NCBI RefSeq assembly: GCF_964031115.1
Contig: NZ_OZ035006.1
Location: 1,178,001 to 1,242,000, forward strand
DNA: 64,000 nucleotides
Reading direction: 5' to 3'
Source of the DNA: Spiroplasma endosymbiont of Clivina fossor
Lineage (GTDB): Bacteria; Bacillota_I; Bacilli_A; Mycoplasmatales; Nriv7
The notes under the pieces were generated by a model. The model was given only the letters and a program-made list of their open reading frames with translations. It made no database searches and was not told the origin of the DNA. Below are positions 51,114 to 61,921 of this stretch, one piece after another; the first letter of the stretch is position 1, and each line of letters starts with the position of its first letter. The position numbers were made by a program, and so were the translations under genes.

Positions 51114-52450
51114 GAGCCTGTCCAAAATTCTGTGTCTCGATAATTCATTCTGAATTATACTTAAACGAAGGAGAACAGAAAATGACAAAAAAAAAAAAAA
51201 AATAAAAAAAGAACCTGACGCAATTGATAAAGTTGTTGATTATTTTTTAGAAAATATTGATAATCCACAAGATTTATTTAAAGGCAATACTATTTTTCAG
51301 GAATTTACCAAAAAATTAACTGAACGAATGTTAAATACGGAAATTAAAGATCATCTTGAAACTGATGAGAATCATAATAAAAGAAATGGCAACACACAAA
51401 AAACCATTATTACTAAAAATGGTTCAATCGCAATTGATGTACCAAGAGATCGAAATAGTACTTTTGAACCAGTAATTATTCCGAAAAGACAAAGAAGATT
51501 TGATAACTTTGATCAAAAAGTAATTTCTTTATATGCAAGAGGAATGACAATTTCTGATATCAAAGCACAATTGCAAGAATTCTATCACGGAGCAGAAATT
51601 TCAGAAAGTTTAATTAGTCAAATAACTGATGATGTTATTGAAGAAGTTAAAATGTGACAAACTAAACCTTTAGAGAAGATTTATCCGATTGTTTATTTTG
51701 ATTGTATTGTTGTTAAAGTAAAGCAAGATAAACGAATAATAAATAAAGCAGTTTATCTTGCCTTAGGAATTAATTTAGATGGTTTAAAAGATATTTTAGG
51801 AATGTGAATTAGCGAGAATGAGGGAGCCAAATTTTGACTTAATATAATCTTTTCTTACGGAAATGAAAAATCGTGGCTTACAAGATATTCTTGTTGCTTG
51901 TAGCGATAATTTAACTGGAATGTCTGATGCAATAGAAGCTGTGTTCCCAAAAACACAGCACCAATTATGCATCGTTCATCAAATTCGTAATAGTTTAAAA
52001 TTTGTCCCTTACAAAGATCGCAAACTTGTAGCTAATGATTTAAAATCAATTTATACAGCAATTAATGAAGAAATAGCGCTAGTTGCTTTATTTCATTTTT
52101 CAGAAAAATGAAATAAAAAGTATCCACAAATTACTAAATCATGAAAAAATAACTGAAATAATTTAATAATTTTTCTTGAATATCCTCAAGAATTTAGAAG
52201 GATTATTTACACAACTAATGCGATTGAATCTGTTAATAGTAAACTAAGAAAAGTTATTAAGAATAAAAAGATTTTTCCTAATGACGCATCAGTTTTTAAA
52301 ATATTTTATTTAGCATTTCAAAATATGGTTAAGAAATGAACGATGCCAATTCAAAATTGGGGTAGTGCAATTTCACATTTAATGATAAAATTTGAGGACA
52401 GAGTGAATTTAAGTTAATTACTTAGAGACACAGTTAATTGTACAGTCCCC
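51114..52450 (+). mobile_element. IS-C (IS256 family), full length
   Basis: From GAGCCTGTCC (51114) to GTACAGTCCC (52450). The right flank is an IS-A fragment; no clear target duplication. Confidence 0.88.
51182..52417 (+). pseudogene. IS256-family transposase, broken
   Basis: The A-run after ATGAC is 16 long against 11 in the 17-kb copy, giving an immediate stop. A few extra bases near 51845-51853 (ACTTAATATAATCTTTTCTT) break the middle. The rest (DCIVVKVKQD, NAIESVN, then EDRVNLS) is well kept. Homopolymer slippage during transcription could restore some product. Confidence 0.87.
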
Positions 52451-52451
52451 T

Positions 52452-53202
52452 AATTTCATTGCTGGGGCAATCTAGTAAAACAATTTCTCGTTTTATTAAA
52501 ACTACATTAAAAACTGCTTGATATAATCGTCAAAAATTAATGAAATCAAAACAATTAGAAAATACCCAATTAAAATTTAAAAAATTATCTGGTAAAATCC
52601 AAATCGATGAAACATTTATTAAAGAAATCCATAAAGGAAATTTCAAATATAAAACTGATCCACGAAGAATTCACCTTGACCCATTCGCAACTAATACTAA
52701 ATGCTGTATTCAAATGGCAATTGATAATAATAACAATATTTATGTTAAATCCACAAACACCAAACGTTTACAAAAACAATGAGTTATTGAAAATATGAAC
52801 AAAGAATTAATTAACGAAAATTCAATTATTACTTCCGATATGCAAAAATTATATTTTTTAGTAGCAAAACAAACAAATTCTACTTTATGTGTAACTAAAA
52901 CAACAATTAATCCTGAAGCTAGTTATCGTAACTTAAAATAAAATCAGTAAATTACAATCTAGTCTTAAAGAAGCCTTAATTCATTATCATGGTTTAGGTT
53001 TTACTAATATTCAAAATTATTTAAATCTCTGAAAATGAAAATACCAACATAAGGGTTTAACTCCAAACCAACAAACAGCGGTATTATATTTTAATGTATA
53101 AAAAAGTTAAAGTAAAAATAGTAATTTTACATAAAAGCCTTTTAAAATTATCAAGTTGATGATTTTTTTTTATTTTATCAAGAGTTTTCGACAAAATTAA
53201 AA
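52452..53202 (+). mobile_element. IS-A, 5' truncated
   Basis: From AATTTCATTGCTGGGG to the right terminal repeat; the 5' third was lost at the IS-C junction. An extra A near 52936 shifts the transposase frame. Confidence 0.9.
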
Positions 53203-53225
53203 GAATATTTTAATTTAAATAAAAA

Positions 53226-53302
53226 TGGGGCGACTGATGGGAATTGAACCCACGAATGTTGGTTCCACAAACCAATGCGATAACCATTACGCCACAGTCG
53301 CC
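53226..53302 (-). tRNA. tRNA-His (anticodon GTG)
   Basis: Encodes the extra G at -1 (53302) opposite C73, the identity mark of tRNA-His. Acceptor stem GCGACTG/CAGTCGC, anticodon loop TTTGTGG, T-arm GTGGG-TTCAATT-CCCAT and an encoded CCA. Sits between IS-A and phage T, as tRNA genes often do beside integrated elements. Confidence 0.93.
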
Positions 53303-53372
53303 ATATATAATGGTTTTTATTAACCGATAAAATTATATAACTATTTTAAAAGAATGTAAACTCATTAAAAAA

Positions 53373-53400
53373 GGTCGCGTTTAGTTTTGTTATGTAAGGT
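53373..53400 (+). other. dif-like motif at left end of phage T
   Basis: Arm GGTCGCGTTTA, centre GTTTTG, arm TTATGTAAGGT. This is the closest of all to canonical dif (TTATGT in the right arm). Located 70 bp past tRNA-His. Confidence 0.5.
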
Positions 53401-53725
53401 AACACAGACATTTTAGACCAGTAAGAATGTTCCTCTTAACAATAATTTTTTAAAGGAGATAGGTATTTTAATTAATAAAATTAAACTAACTTTATTAATT
53501 TATTAACTTGTTCGAACAAAAACTAAATTATATTTAAAAAGTTGTGTTGTAAATATGAAAACACTTTTTAGGTGTGCCAAAAAATGCTTTTTGGTAATTT
53601 CGAGCATTTCTCGCACCTAGTTAGCTAACATAACTTAGTTAAACATAAGAGAAATAACATAGATTTCTTAGATAGTTAACTATGTTAGCTAACTAGGAAA
53701 TTGCATATAAGGAAGGATATATATT

Positions 53726-54793
53726 AGACTTCTTGCAAAATTAATATGATAATTATAATTTTTAAATTTAAAATAAATATAAAAGTGTTATTAAAATAAT
53801 TTTTAGATTATTTTTACAAATATTTTGTCATTAAAACATAATAAAAATTATTATTTACAATAAAAAAAGACTGAAATTTTAAATTATCAAATATATTTAA
53901 ACTAATAGTTGTAAATTATAAATTGAAGCTATTAAATTAAATCTTAAAGCAAATCTTTTTCTACGATTTCGATATTTTTCACTAATAATTTTAAATTTTT
54001 TAAGTATAGCAAAAACATTTTCAATAACAATTCTCATTTTTGAAATTCGCTCATTATTTTGCTTTTCTTCTTTATTTAAAGGGTTTTTCTTTGATTTTCT
54101 TTTAGGAATTAAAACATTATGATTAATTTTTTGTATGCCTTGATAACCTAAATCCACTAAAACAGTTGTTTCTGGTAAAAATTTAATTTTTGAATCTTTT
54201 AAAATTTTAAAGTCATGGTTTTTACCATAAGAAAAATCAGAACTAATAATTTTTTTACTATCTTTTTCAATTATAACTTGTGTTTTTATTGTGTGTTTTT
54301 TCTTTTTTCCTGAGTAGTGCTGTTTTTGTCTTTTTTTGGGCGTTGGATTTGGCTTTCAGTTACATCAATTATAACAGTCTTATCTTTGAAATAATCTTTT
54401 AATAGTGATTTTTGACCAGTAAGTTGTTGAAAATTAGGGTGTTTTATTAAAGTGTCTTCAATTCATTTGATATTTCTATAACAACTACTTTCACTAATAT
54501 CATAACTTTTTGCAATATGAAAATAAGTTCTATATTCTCTTCAATATTCTAAAGTCATTAAAATACGATTTTCTAATGATAATTTATTGGTTCTTCCGCG
54601 ACGAAATCTCTTTTTTAATTCTTCTATTTTTAAAATTTCTAGCATTTTATTAAAAGTAGTATGTTTAATACCAGTTAATCTTAAAAAATTTTTATCACTT
54701 ATTTGATTATTTTTTTTAAATTTCATTTAAATTCCACCTTTTTATTAAAAACAACAATTCAATTATATTTTAAATTAATTTTGCAAGAAGTCT
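53726..54793 (-). mobile_element. IS-B, full length, in phage T leader
   Basis: 1068 bp with ATT on both sides (53723-53725, 54794-54796). Confidence 0.94.
53897..54726 (-). CDS. IS-B transposase, -1 frameshift fusion
   Basis: ORFA 54726-54286, ORFB to 53897, usual A7 slip site (~54331-54337). Intact. Confidence 0.86.
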
Positions 54794-54845
54794 ATTATCT
54801 TTTTACAAAAACCAAAAAATTATTGATATGAGGAGTTAATAAATA

Positions 54846-55223
54846 ATGACTAACTTAAAAAATTTATTTTTGAATAAAAAATATATTGTTGCTGAAACAA
54901 CAAATGCGATTTTACTATCAATTCCCAATAGTGGTGGTGGTTCTTGAGTTCCTAGAAAACTAGTATACCCATCAATTAAATATGCAAATCAGATGGTGAT
55001 CGGTATTTTTCCAGAAAATGATTATGAAGTTATTAAGTATGATGCCAACGGTGCACAGAAAATTACAACCATTAAGGGGCAAGAAATTATTAATTTGTAT
55101 GAAGAAGTTAAAATTAAAAATCGACAAAAATTTTTAGAAAATATTAAAAAATCTGAAGCTGATAAAGATATTAATTTTAATTATATTATTCCCGAATGAC
55201 TAAAAGAAACTGATTTAAATTAG
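54846..55223 (+). CDS. phage early protein (125 aa), related to SpV1 108-aa protein
   Basis: Begins MTNLKNLFLNKKYIVAETTN and aligns with the SpV1 early protein (MKNIENIFLNTKKYLLKETQ), including WVPRKLVYPS against WFPKRFVYKG and TTIKGQEIINLYEE against TKLIKGQELLGFF. It is the first gene after the leader in both elements. Shared early function, possibly DNA binding or replication control; not known. Confidence 0.7.
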
Positions 55224-55248
55224 TTATTAAATCTTGAACAAGTACGAA

Positions 55249-55473
55249 ATGGCTAAAAAATATTGTTATGTTATATATTCTTGCGAAACCAATGAGTTAG
55301 TCGGTGTTTATGATAGTGTTGCCGAAATTGTAGAACGCTATTATGGACTTTCGCGTAATAATCCTAATTTTAAAAGAAAAGTACACTCATTAGAAACTGT
55401 AATTTATTACAAGAAAAAAGCCATTCGTCCGCGGAAATGAATTATTTATAAAGAAATAATTGAGGAAGATTAA
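55249..55473 (+). CDS. phage T small protein (74 aa)
   Basis: Begins MAKKYCYVIYSCETNELVGVYDSVAEI, similar to small phage DNA-binding-like domains that recognise host context (GIY/NUMOD-like N-terminus), but too short to classify. Start ATG chosen over upstream TTG 55234. Basic C-terminus KKKAIRPRKWIIYK. Confidence 0.55.
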
Positions 55474-55476
55474 TTA

Positions 55477-55722
55477 ATGGAAAACAAACATTTTTATTGA
55501 CTTAAAGCGTTACGCCAAAAATATTCTTATAAAGAATTAATTACAGCGTTAAAAGCAGTTAATTATCAATTAAAAGAAAAATCATTGCAATGTGAGTTTA
55601 AAAGAATAGAAAATTATTGTAAGCGAAAAACTAAAAAAAATTATGATTATCAAAATTGCTGTGTGCCCCAAGAAAAATGTACTCATTTTCTTTGCTGACA
55701 ACACATAAGGAGAAAAATATAA
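55477..55722 (+). CDS. phage T Cys-rich small protein (81 aa)
   Basis: Starts 3 nt after the previous stop. Helical and basic, with a C-terminal cluster of Cys/His (QNCCVPQEKCTHFLCWQH) that could bind zinc. Function unknown. Confidence 0.55.
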
Positions 55723-55723
55723 T

Positions 55724-55798
55724 ATGTCTAAATCTTTATTGAGGCGTGGTTCACCGCTTCCGATTACTCAACGAAAAAATGTAGTTGTCATAAGGTAA
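55724..55798 (+). CDS. possible 24-aa peptide
   Basis: A short basic frame (MSKSLLRRGSPLPITQRKN...) with GGAG upstream at the right distance, overlapping the previous stop. Coding status uncertain. Confidence 0.3.
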   Translation: MSKSLLRRGSPLPITQRKNVVVIR

Positions 55799-55809
55799 GT
55801 ATTTATTTT

Positions 55810-56253
55810 ATGAATTATATAATTGGAATCGACCCCGCAGGAATTGGTTCTACTGGTATTGTTCTTTGGAATTTTGAAAATTCATGCATTGAATTTAACG
55901 AAACAATAATTTCTGAAAGCGTTGAACAAGCAATTTTTAAAATTAAAAAATTATTTGATAATTTTAAAAGAATAGAAAATTTTAAGCCATTGTTTATTAT
56001 TGAAAATTTTTTCTTAACTAAAGGTAGAACGATTACCAATCCTTTAGCAACCTCAGAACTTATTGGAGCAATAAGCAGTCTTTTAAGGTTTAAATATCAT
56101 TGGCACTTTCTTAGACAAGAGCCTTCTAAAAAGAAAGGATTTTTTTACAAAGGAAACTTAAAACTTACCAAACACGAGCACGATGCGTGAAAGCATATTC
56201 AATACTTTTTGGGTAATGAGGTAAAACAAAATGTTAAAAGCACTAAAAACTAA
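55810..56253 (+). CDS. RuvC-like Holliday junction nuclease (147 aa)
   Basis: RNase H-fold resolvase: first acidic strand IIGIDPAGIGSTGIVLW (Asp8), central FIIENFF (Glu), and C-terminal KHEHDAWKH with acidic residues at the expected place. Size fits phage RuvC-like enzymes. Such enzymes resolve branched DNA during replication or packaging. Overlaps the next gene by 23 nt. Confidence 0.72.
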
Positions 56254-56596
56254 AAAAGAAAATGAAGTAATTGACTATGTTAATTTTGTAAATTTGACAG
56301 TTATTTTAAAAGATATTCCCAAAATCACAGAATTTAAGCAAAAAATAGCTATTAGTAGTGTTGTTGTTAAAGTTGTTAATGTTCAAGTTAGTTGAGCGGG
56401 TCTTAACTACACAACGCTCTCTATTTATGAAGAAAAGTTGCAAAAAGGATTCTTAAAATTAAAAGAACACGATATTATTTTAATTGAGGGAAAATTACAC
56501 AATCGTTATTATCCAAATAAGACCACCCACAAAACATTTTTTAGCATTGAGGTTGAAAAATTTAAAAAAATTGGAAAAAAAAGAAAAAATAAATAG
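56231..56596 (+). CDS. SSB-like OB-fold protein (121 aa)
   Basis: Beta-rich protein with features of a single-strand DNA-binding OB-fold (VNFVNLTVILKDIPK, then LNYTTLSIYEEKLQKG, DIILIEGKLHNRYYPN) and a basic tail. The EGKLHNR strand is like SSB VEGRLRTR. Paired with the RuvC-like gene as a small replication/recombination module. Confidence 0.6.
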
Positions 56597-56615
56597 CTAA
56601 AAACTCAATAATTAG

Positions 56616-56656
56616 AAAAACTCATTAGATAATTAGAATATCAAATGAGTTTTTTA
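56616..56656 (+). terminator. terminator between early and structural genes
   Basis: Stem AAAAACTCATT / AATGAGTTTTT with a ~17-nt loop and a T tract. Confidence 0.8.
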
Positions 56657-56679
56657 TTTGAAAAAGGAGTACACACCAA

Positions 56680-57189
56680 ATGAAAATTAGAGATAAAAAA
56701 ATCGTCTTTATTGGTGAAGACGGACAACCCGAAAAAAATGCTGATGGAACTTTTAAGGTGAAAAATTTATATCGTGGCTTCACTGAGCAAAATGACTATA
56801 CTGCTAATTTTCAGGAAAAAGCAAAAAATCTGTTACAAAGAGAAACGGATGCACTAAAAAAATTTGCCGACAAAGAAAAAGAATATTTAACTTTTAAAAA
56901 AGAACAAGAAATTAATAAATTAATTCAAGATGCTAATATTGATAATCAATTTATTAATTTTGTGAAAAACTCAATTAATTTTGAAAATGATATTGAAGTA
57001 ATTAAAAATGATATTAATAATTTTGTGGCCACGATGCCAAAAATTAAACACACATTAGACACAGGAGGCGTTCCAAATAAGGCTGATGATAAAAATACTA
57101 ACCCTTCTTCTAACTCAGAAGAAATAATTTTTTCATCAGATGCTTTAACCCCTCAAGAGTTAATGTTTAAAAGAAAGGAAGATAAATAA
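56680..57189 (+). CDS. scaffold-like phage protein (169 aa)
   Basis: Coiled-coil, charged middle (EKAKNLLQRETDALKKFADKEK) and a disordered C-terminus ahead of the capsid gene, typical of phage scaffolding proteins. GGAG ribosome-binding site. Confidence 0.65.
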   Translation: MKIRDKKIVFIGEDGQPEKNADGTFKVKNLYRGFTEQNDYTANFQEKAKNLLQRETDALKKFADKEKEYLTFKKEQEINKLIQDANIDNQFINFVKNSINFENDIEVIKNDINNFVATMPKIKHTLDTGGVPNKADDKNTNPSSNSEEIIFSSDALTPQELMFKRKEDK

Positions 57190-57191
57190 TA

Positions 57192-58081
57192 ATGGCGTTT
57201 TTTATTAATGTTGACCAATTAAGAACATTGGTTTCAAGCAAATGAAGACCCGAATTTCCACGAACAGGAAGTTTAATTCACCAACTTTTTGCAAATGAAA
57301 TAGCTTTTACCGAATTTGAATATGGTGAGAAAGTAGTTATTCCACTTGCGACGGACGGAACTATTAATAGAACATGAGACCCAAATACTGGTTCCAAATC
57401 TAACTATGCAACGAGAAAAAAATAGAAGCTACCTTGGACAAAGTAATTGATATTCAAGAACGCATAGGGCGTTTAGAAAGTAAAGCAGTAGGTCCCAAAT
57501 TCATTGAAAGTAAAATTATTCGTCTTCGCCAACAAATGGCTGAAATTTATGACAAATACGATGCTGAACAATTAGTGGCTGGCGGTACAGCAATTGCAAC
57601 CGCAAAACCGATTACTAAAAACACAATTCTTGAAGAAATGGCAAAAATGCGAATTGCTGTTGTCAATTCTGAAAATGAGTGGACAAGTGGTTTCTTGCTC
57701 GCGACGGCTGATGTAGTGACCGAAGCTACTTATGCGAAATTGGTAACCGCTTCTCCTGATGGTGTGCTAGGTATGGTTAACGGAGTTGTCGGTGTTGTTA
57801 ATGGTTGTATAACTATTGAAGTGCCTAAATCTCGCTTGCCCGAGAATGTTAATATGATATGAGTTAATACTTTGGCATATGCGACATTTACAGGTATTGA
57901 TTTGCCTATGGATGTAGGTATGTATACAGACGAAAAATATATGGGGCAAGTTTATATCGCTGAACGAGAATTTTTTACTGGTAAAGTTGCTGTAGCAAAA
58001 ATGGTTCATTATCACAAATCAACACCAGACCCAGATAAATCAAAACCAGTATCGGGTGCCGGTTCAGGTCAAGGTGGTTAA
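57192..58081 (+). CDS. capsid-like protein in two frames (-1 shift at A7)
   Basis: Frame 1 (57192-57425, 77 aa) begins MAFFINVDQLRTLVSSKWRPE. Frame 2 continues IEATLDKVIDIQERIGRL to 58081 and includes ITIEVPKSRLPENVNMIWVN. They join by a -1 slip at A7 (57416-57422), giving 296 aa. Position after a scaffold gene suggests major capsid. Either programmed frameshifting or a one-base mutation. Confidence 0.6.
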
Positions 58082-58119
58082 AAAGAAAATTAGGCTATAG
58101 TATAGGTGGTTTTTAGATT

Positions 58120-59769
58120 ATGCCCATCGGAACTAATATAACTGCTTTGCAGTTGCGAGTTATTAAAACTACTACGCGGTTGCCTCACAAACAAGAAAAT
58201 GATTTTTTACTGGAATTATTAAAATTTGTTGGTGTGCAAGTCATTGGTATTTTATTAGCAAAATTTACTGCTGGTCTGTCGCTAAAATTTTCTCTAAGTG
58301 CTGGATTATCAAATTTAACATCCCAATTAATTGCTTCAAGTGTGCGTGTTGTAACTGATTTTACAATTAATCAAGTCTATGATATTTATAAAGAACAAAG
58401 TAATACAATAAGCACTTTACTTAATTTAACACCAGCTATTGGTGAAATTAGTAAGATATCAAGAGCTTATAAAACAACAAAGTTTTTTAATCTAGCGAAA
58501 GAAAATAAAATTATTAATCACTTAGGAATAACAACGGCTAATAATTTAGAGCAGGTTATGTACCAAGTCTATAATAAAAAAATTATTCTTGACAAATATA
58601 AAACTTGATTTGATTATACTAAAAAACCAACTAAAGAAACTATGCTAAATCATTTAGGATTTTTGGCACGAAAACAATTTGTTAAGAATTATAAAAGTGC
58701 AAATGTAACAACATTAGGTCAACTTTTGGAAATGGAAACATTACTAAGAAAAATTAATCCTAATCTTGTAACTAAAACAAAGATATTTAAAGAAAAATGA
58801 GGTAATCAATTTTTAAATCGTTACGGAACAAACATTAATGAAATTTCAAAAATGCCAACAGAAAATTGATTTAATTTAATTACCCAAATGCAAAAATCAG
58901 GAATTCGTCAAGGTACATTATTATCACTAAATACTTTACGAGCAGAAAATGTTTTTCGTTCTCAATTTCTTAAAAGATTTAATAAAATTATGGAAAAAAC
59001 AAAAAAATTGAAAAAATTATCGCCAACATATCAAATTCAAAAAGGTTTAAATAAAGTGTTTGAGCCTGTAAGAGAAACGATTAAAGAGATAGAATTAAAG
59101 ACTACAACCAAAATTCAAGAATATACAAATTTTAAGAACATTATTTCAAGAGTGCAAAAGAAAATAATTACCGATGGTACTTTATTGCCATTAATATCTG
59201 ATGTCTTTTTTGCAGTCAAAGTTAAACCAACAGGAATACTAACAGATATTGCGATTACAATTTACTACCAAAATCCTGAATATCAACCAATAGGGCCGAT
59301 AATTACTACCCCCTTAAAATTACAACAATTAATAACTGCTTCTAGTCCTTTTAAATTTTATATGTATGAAAGTGGTTGATCAATTGGTTGGGGTAAAACT
59401 AAAGGTAACATATTATCTTTAATGCCATTTTTACCAGCAAATGTTCAAGAATTTTACATCAATAGCATAAAGTTATATCGAGTTTTAACTCCGCTTTTAA
59501 AAATAACTTATGACCGTTATAAAGAAGGAAATTTATTTAAAGTTAAAGAAAATTTTAATCAAGTTTTTAATAAAGACAACTATGTTAATTGAGCCGTTGA
59601 TAGTGTTTTGGGTAAGGGAATTGTTGGACGAAATGTTAAAAACCGCTTTGTTAGACCACTTGTTAAAAACAAAAATATTAATTTGAAAATTAATGCTAAA
59701 AATATGATCCAAAAACAAATAACTAAAAAAATTACTACTATCAATAAAAAACTAAATCGGAAGTGATAA
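58120..59769 (+). CDS. large phage T structural protein (549 aa)
   Basis: Hydrophobic, amphipathic N-terminal region (LLELLKFVGVQVIGILLAKF...LSAGLSNLTSQLIA) and a long helical, basic remainder. Resembles phage internal virion or membrane-interacting proteins in composition. Not recognised. Stop at TAA 59767 after TGA Trp codons. Confidence 0.6.
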
Positions 59770-59772
59770 AAA

Positions 59773-60780
59773 ATGCTCTTAAAAGAACTTTGACCAAATA
59801 TAACCATTAATGGTTATCATACTATCAAACCACTTACTGGAACTTTAGATGCTATACCATCTAAATATAAAGATTTAAATTTTGCTAATTTTGATGATTG
59901 ATTTAAAACTTTCGCTTTAAGAGCTCAAAATGATTGCAACATGTATCTTGACTTTATTTTTAACAAGTGAGAATTTACTACTTTTCCTGATGAAATTAAA
60001 GAAACCGTTATGGACATGATTTATATTTTGATTGAGCATTGAGTGTTTAACAGAGTTCCAGTTGAATTTTTTGTTGATGCAACAAAAAATTTGAATACTT
60101 CTAGTACAAGTTATATTGCCTCTACTCTAGCAAATAATACTCAAGATATGATTCCACAAAGAGTTAAAGCATTAGCTAATTTTACAGAATTAAAAAATTT
60201 TTTAATTCCTTATAATGATGAAAATACAGTTGATGCTAATATGATTGATTTAGGTTTGTATTACAGTAAATTTGTTGTTGATAAGTTATTAGAAAAAGAA
60301 AAAAATGAACGATTAAAAAAACAATTAAAATTTTTTCAAAGTCGCTGTCAGGATTACACATGCCCCCAAAATCCTAATCTTAGAGGGCCTGTAACTAATT
60401 TAGTTATTGAGGAATATGCAAGTTTTGATTATGAACATGAAACAGAAACTTTAACGGTATCTTTCCCTAAACAAATTGGCACTTTACCACCAAATGCTTT
60501 ACAACCTAATCCTCAAGAGGGCGATTATACGCACGCTACAACAGCTGATTTTTCTGCCAAATTACAAAAGCAACTAAATTTGATTTTTCAAAATTTTCAA
60601 AATATCCAAAAATCGTTAATTGGAGCGATTGCTTGATTTTCTCAATTAAAAAATTGGAAGAGGGTTGACTGCCACTTTCAGAAAAGGCATACACCGTCAT
60701 TCTTGCCGACGGCAGTCAATTGGTGACGCCTAGTCTTCGCGAGGGCGATTTTGTGCGACACAAAAAAGACAATCCTTTAA
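59773..60780 (+). CDS. phage T structural protein (335 aa by code 4)
   Basis: Begins MLLKELWPNITINGYHTIKP; internal REKEKNERLKKQLKFF coiled coil and RCQDYTCPQNPNLRG. Under code 4 the frame runs past TGA 60634 to TAA 60778, overlapping the next gene by ~150 nt. The real C-terminus may be near 60636 by function. Unrecognised; collar or portal-proximal structural role possible. Confidence 0.55.
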
Positions 60781-61120
60781 ACGCAGAAAATGACAATGTC
60801 GGTCACCACATTCATTCGATTTATGTGGCTCCGAAATTAGACAAACCCAATTCTTCTTTTGTTTTCAAATGAAAAAAAATTATTTTTTTACAACAACAGG
60901 GTGAAATGTGGGCACAATGCCCCACACGCCGGAAGATTCTGACATTGTTATGCAGTCCTCACTTATTTTGGATGCTTGACCAAAAGAGGTCCCGGAAGAA
61001 ATTTATTTATTTTTTTCAGCCGAAACAGAAAAAAATGAAACTGATATTTTAGAAACCCGCCCACAAAATACTAGTTTAATAGCTCACATTTATGTGGGCC
61101 TAGGGGCTAAAATTAAATAA
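60633..61120 (+). CDS. phage T protein in two frames, higher GC
   Basis: TTG start at 60633 with GGAG 8 nt before it. Frame 1 (DGSQLVTPSLREGDFVRHKKD, up to FKWKK) joins frame 2 (NYFFTTTGWNVGTMPHTPED to GLGAKIK, stop 61118) by a -1 slip in the A-run 60872-60879. About 162 aa. The region is visibly richer in G and C than its neighbours. Function unknown. Confidence 0.5.
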
Positions 61121-61138
61121 GAGAGGAGAAAGTATCAT

Positions 61139-61411
61139 ATGAATTCAGAAACAGTAGCAAGTGTTTTTACAGCAATTATTGGCGGTTTGGGTGGAACGGC
61201 TGGCATTACGGGAATAATCTCGGCTTTAAAAACAAAAAAGGAGGCGAAAAAAATGGAGCAAGAAAATAAAGAAGCGTTAAATAAAATTGATACTAAATTA
61301 ATGATTATAAATAATAAGATTGATATGGTTATTGCTATCAAAAATAATAACGCTAATAAAAACGAGATTAATATTAACAAACCAAAACGAGGAGCTAAAA
61401 ATAATGGCTAA
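61139..61411 (+). CDS. holin-like protein (90 aa)
   Basis: N-terminal glycine-rich hydrophobic helix (VFTAIIGGLGGTAGITGIISAL), then a long charged coiled coil and basic tail. Fits small phage holin/membrane proteins with one TM. GAGGAG ribosome-binding site. Confidence 0.55.
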   Translation: MNSETVASVFTAIIGGLGGTAGITGIISALKTKKEAKKMEQENKEALNKIDTKLMIINNKIDMVIAIKNNNANKNEININKPKRGAKNNG

Positions 61412-61544
61412 AAAATTATTTTGATTGAAAATGTTAATTTACTTTTTAAACTTTATTACTCTAGGACTTGTACCTTTGGGGAAATTAATTTCTGAAAAAA
61501 TTGAAATTTTAAAAAAACAAGTTGAAGAATTGGAAAGTAAATAA
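61404..61544 (+). CDS. phage T small membrane protein (46 aa)
   Basis: Overlaps the holin-like gene by 8 nt. One TM helix (MLIYFLNFITLGLVPLGKL) and a heptad tail KIEILKKQVEELESK. Confidence 0.5.
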
Positions 61545-61921
61545 TGCCATTACGATTTACTAAAAAATGATTTAGTGATAAAGATGATAATGTAGTAGTT
61601 AAAAAACGCGAAATTGAAAAATCAATTTTGCGAATGTATGGTTTTGCTCCTTTTGGTCATGAAGATTATTATAAATCGTATGTGTCCGACACTATGGCTA
61701 ATGCATTAACTCCTAAGAAGTTGGAAATTAATATTAGTCAACAAGATTTATCACCAAAAATAATGGCATGACTTTATAAAAATGATTTTCAAAGTAAAAA
61801 CTGGATTAATGAGAAACGAGCTAGCGATATTGGTATTTCAGCATTTCTAATTTTTTTAAATCAAGGAATTATGAATTTTCAACCCATACGAGTAGCAGAG
61901 CGAGAATATGAGGACGCGTAA
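61544..61921 (+). CDS. phage T protein, probably cut at the element end (125 aa)
   Basis: Coupled start (TAATG). Encodes MPLRFTKKWFSDKDDN...QPIRVAEREYEDA; the stop TAA is formed by the adjoining dif-like sequence GGACGCGTAAA at 61912. The gene looks truncated by the junction; it resembles the N-terminus of a portal or connector protein only in a general way. Confidence 0.5.

Larger units (their letters stand above)
53401..54845 (+). other. phage T leader region split by IS-B
   Basis: 53401-53725 and 54797-54845 contain no gene. Repeats of AACTTAGTTAA and TTAGCTAACT type (53610-53700), as in the SpV1 origin regions, and a possible hairpin AGGTGTGCC...CGCACCT near 53570-53620. Probably origin or early control region. 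Confidence 0.5.
53373..61911 (+). mobile_element. phage T, non-plectrovirus prophage-like module
   Basis: One rightward block: leader region, small early genes, RuvC-like nuclease, SSB-like protein, terminator, scaffold-like and capsid-like genes, large structural genes, a holin-like gene and a terminal fragment. The structural part looks like a tailed (possibly short-tailed) dsDNA phage. Lacks terminase and tail genes here, so it is partial. IS-B is inserted in the leader (53726-54793). Confidence 0.7.

Noticed and set aside
61139..61380. 81-aa hydrophobic frame antisense to the holin-like gene
   Set aside because: The plus-strand gene has a ribosome-binding site and fits the operon; the antisense frame does not.
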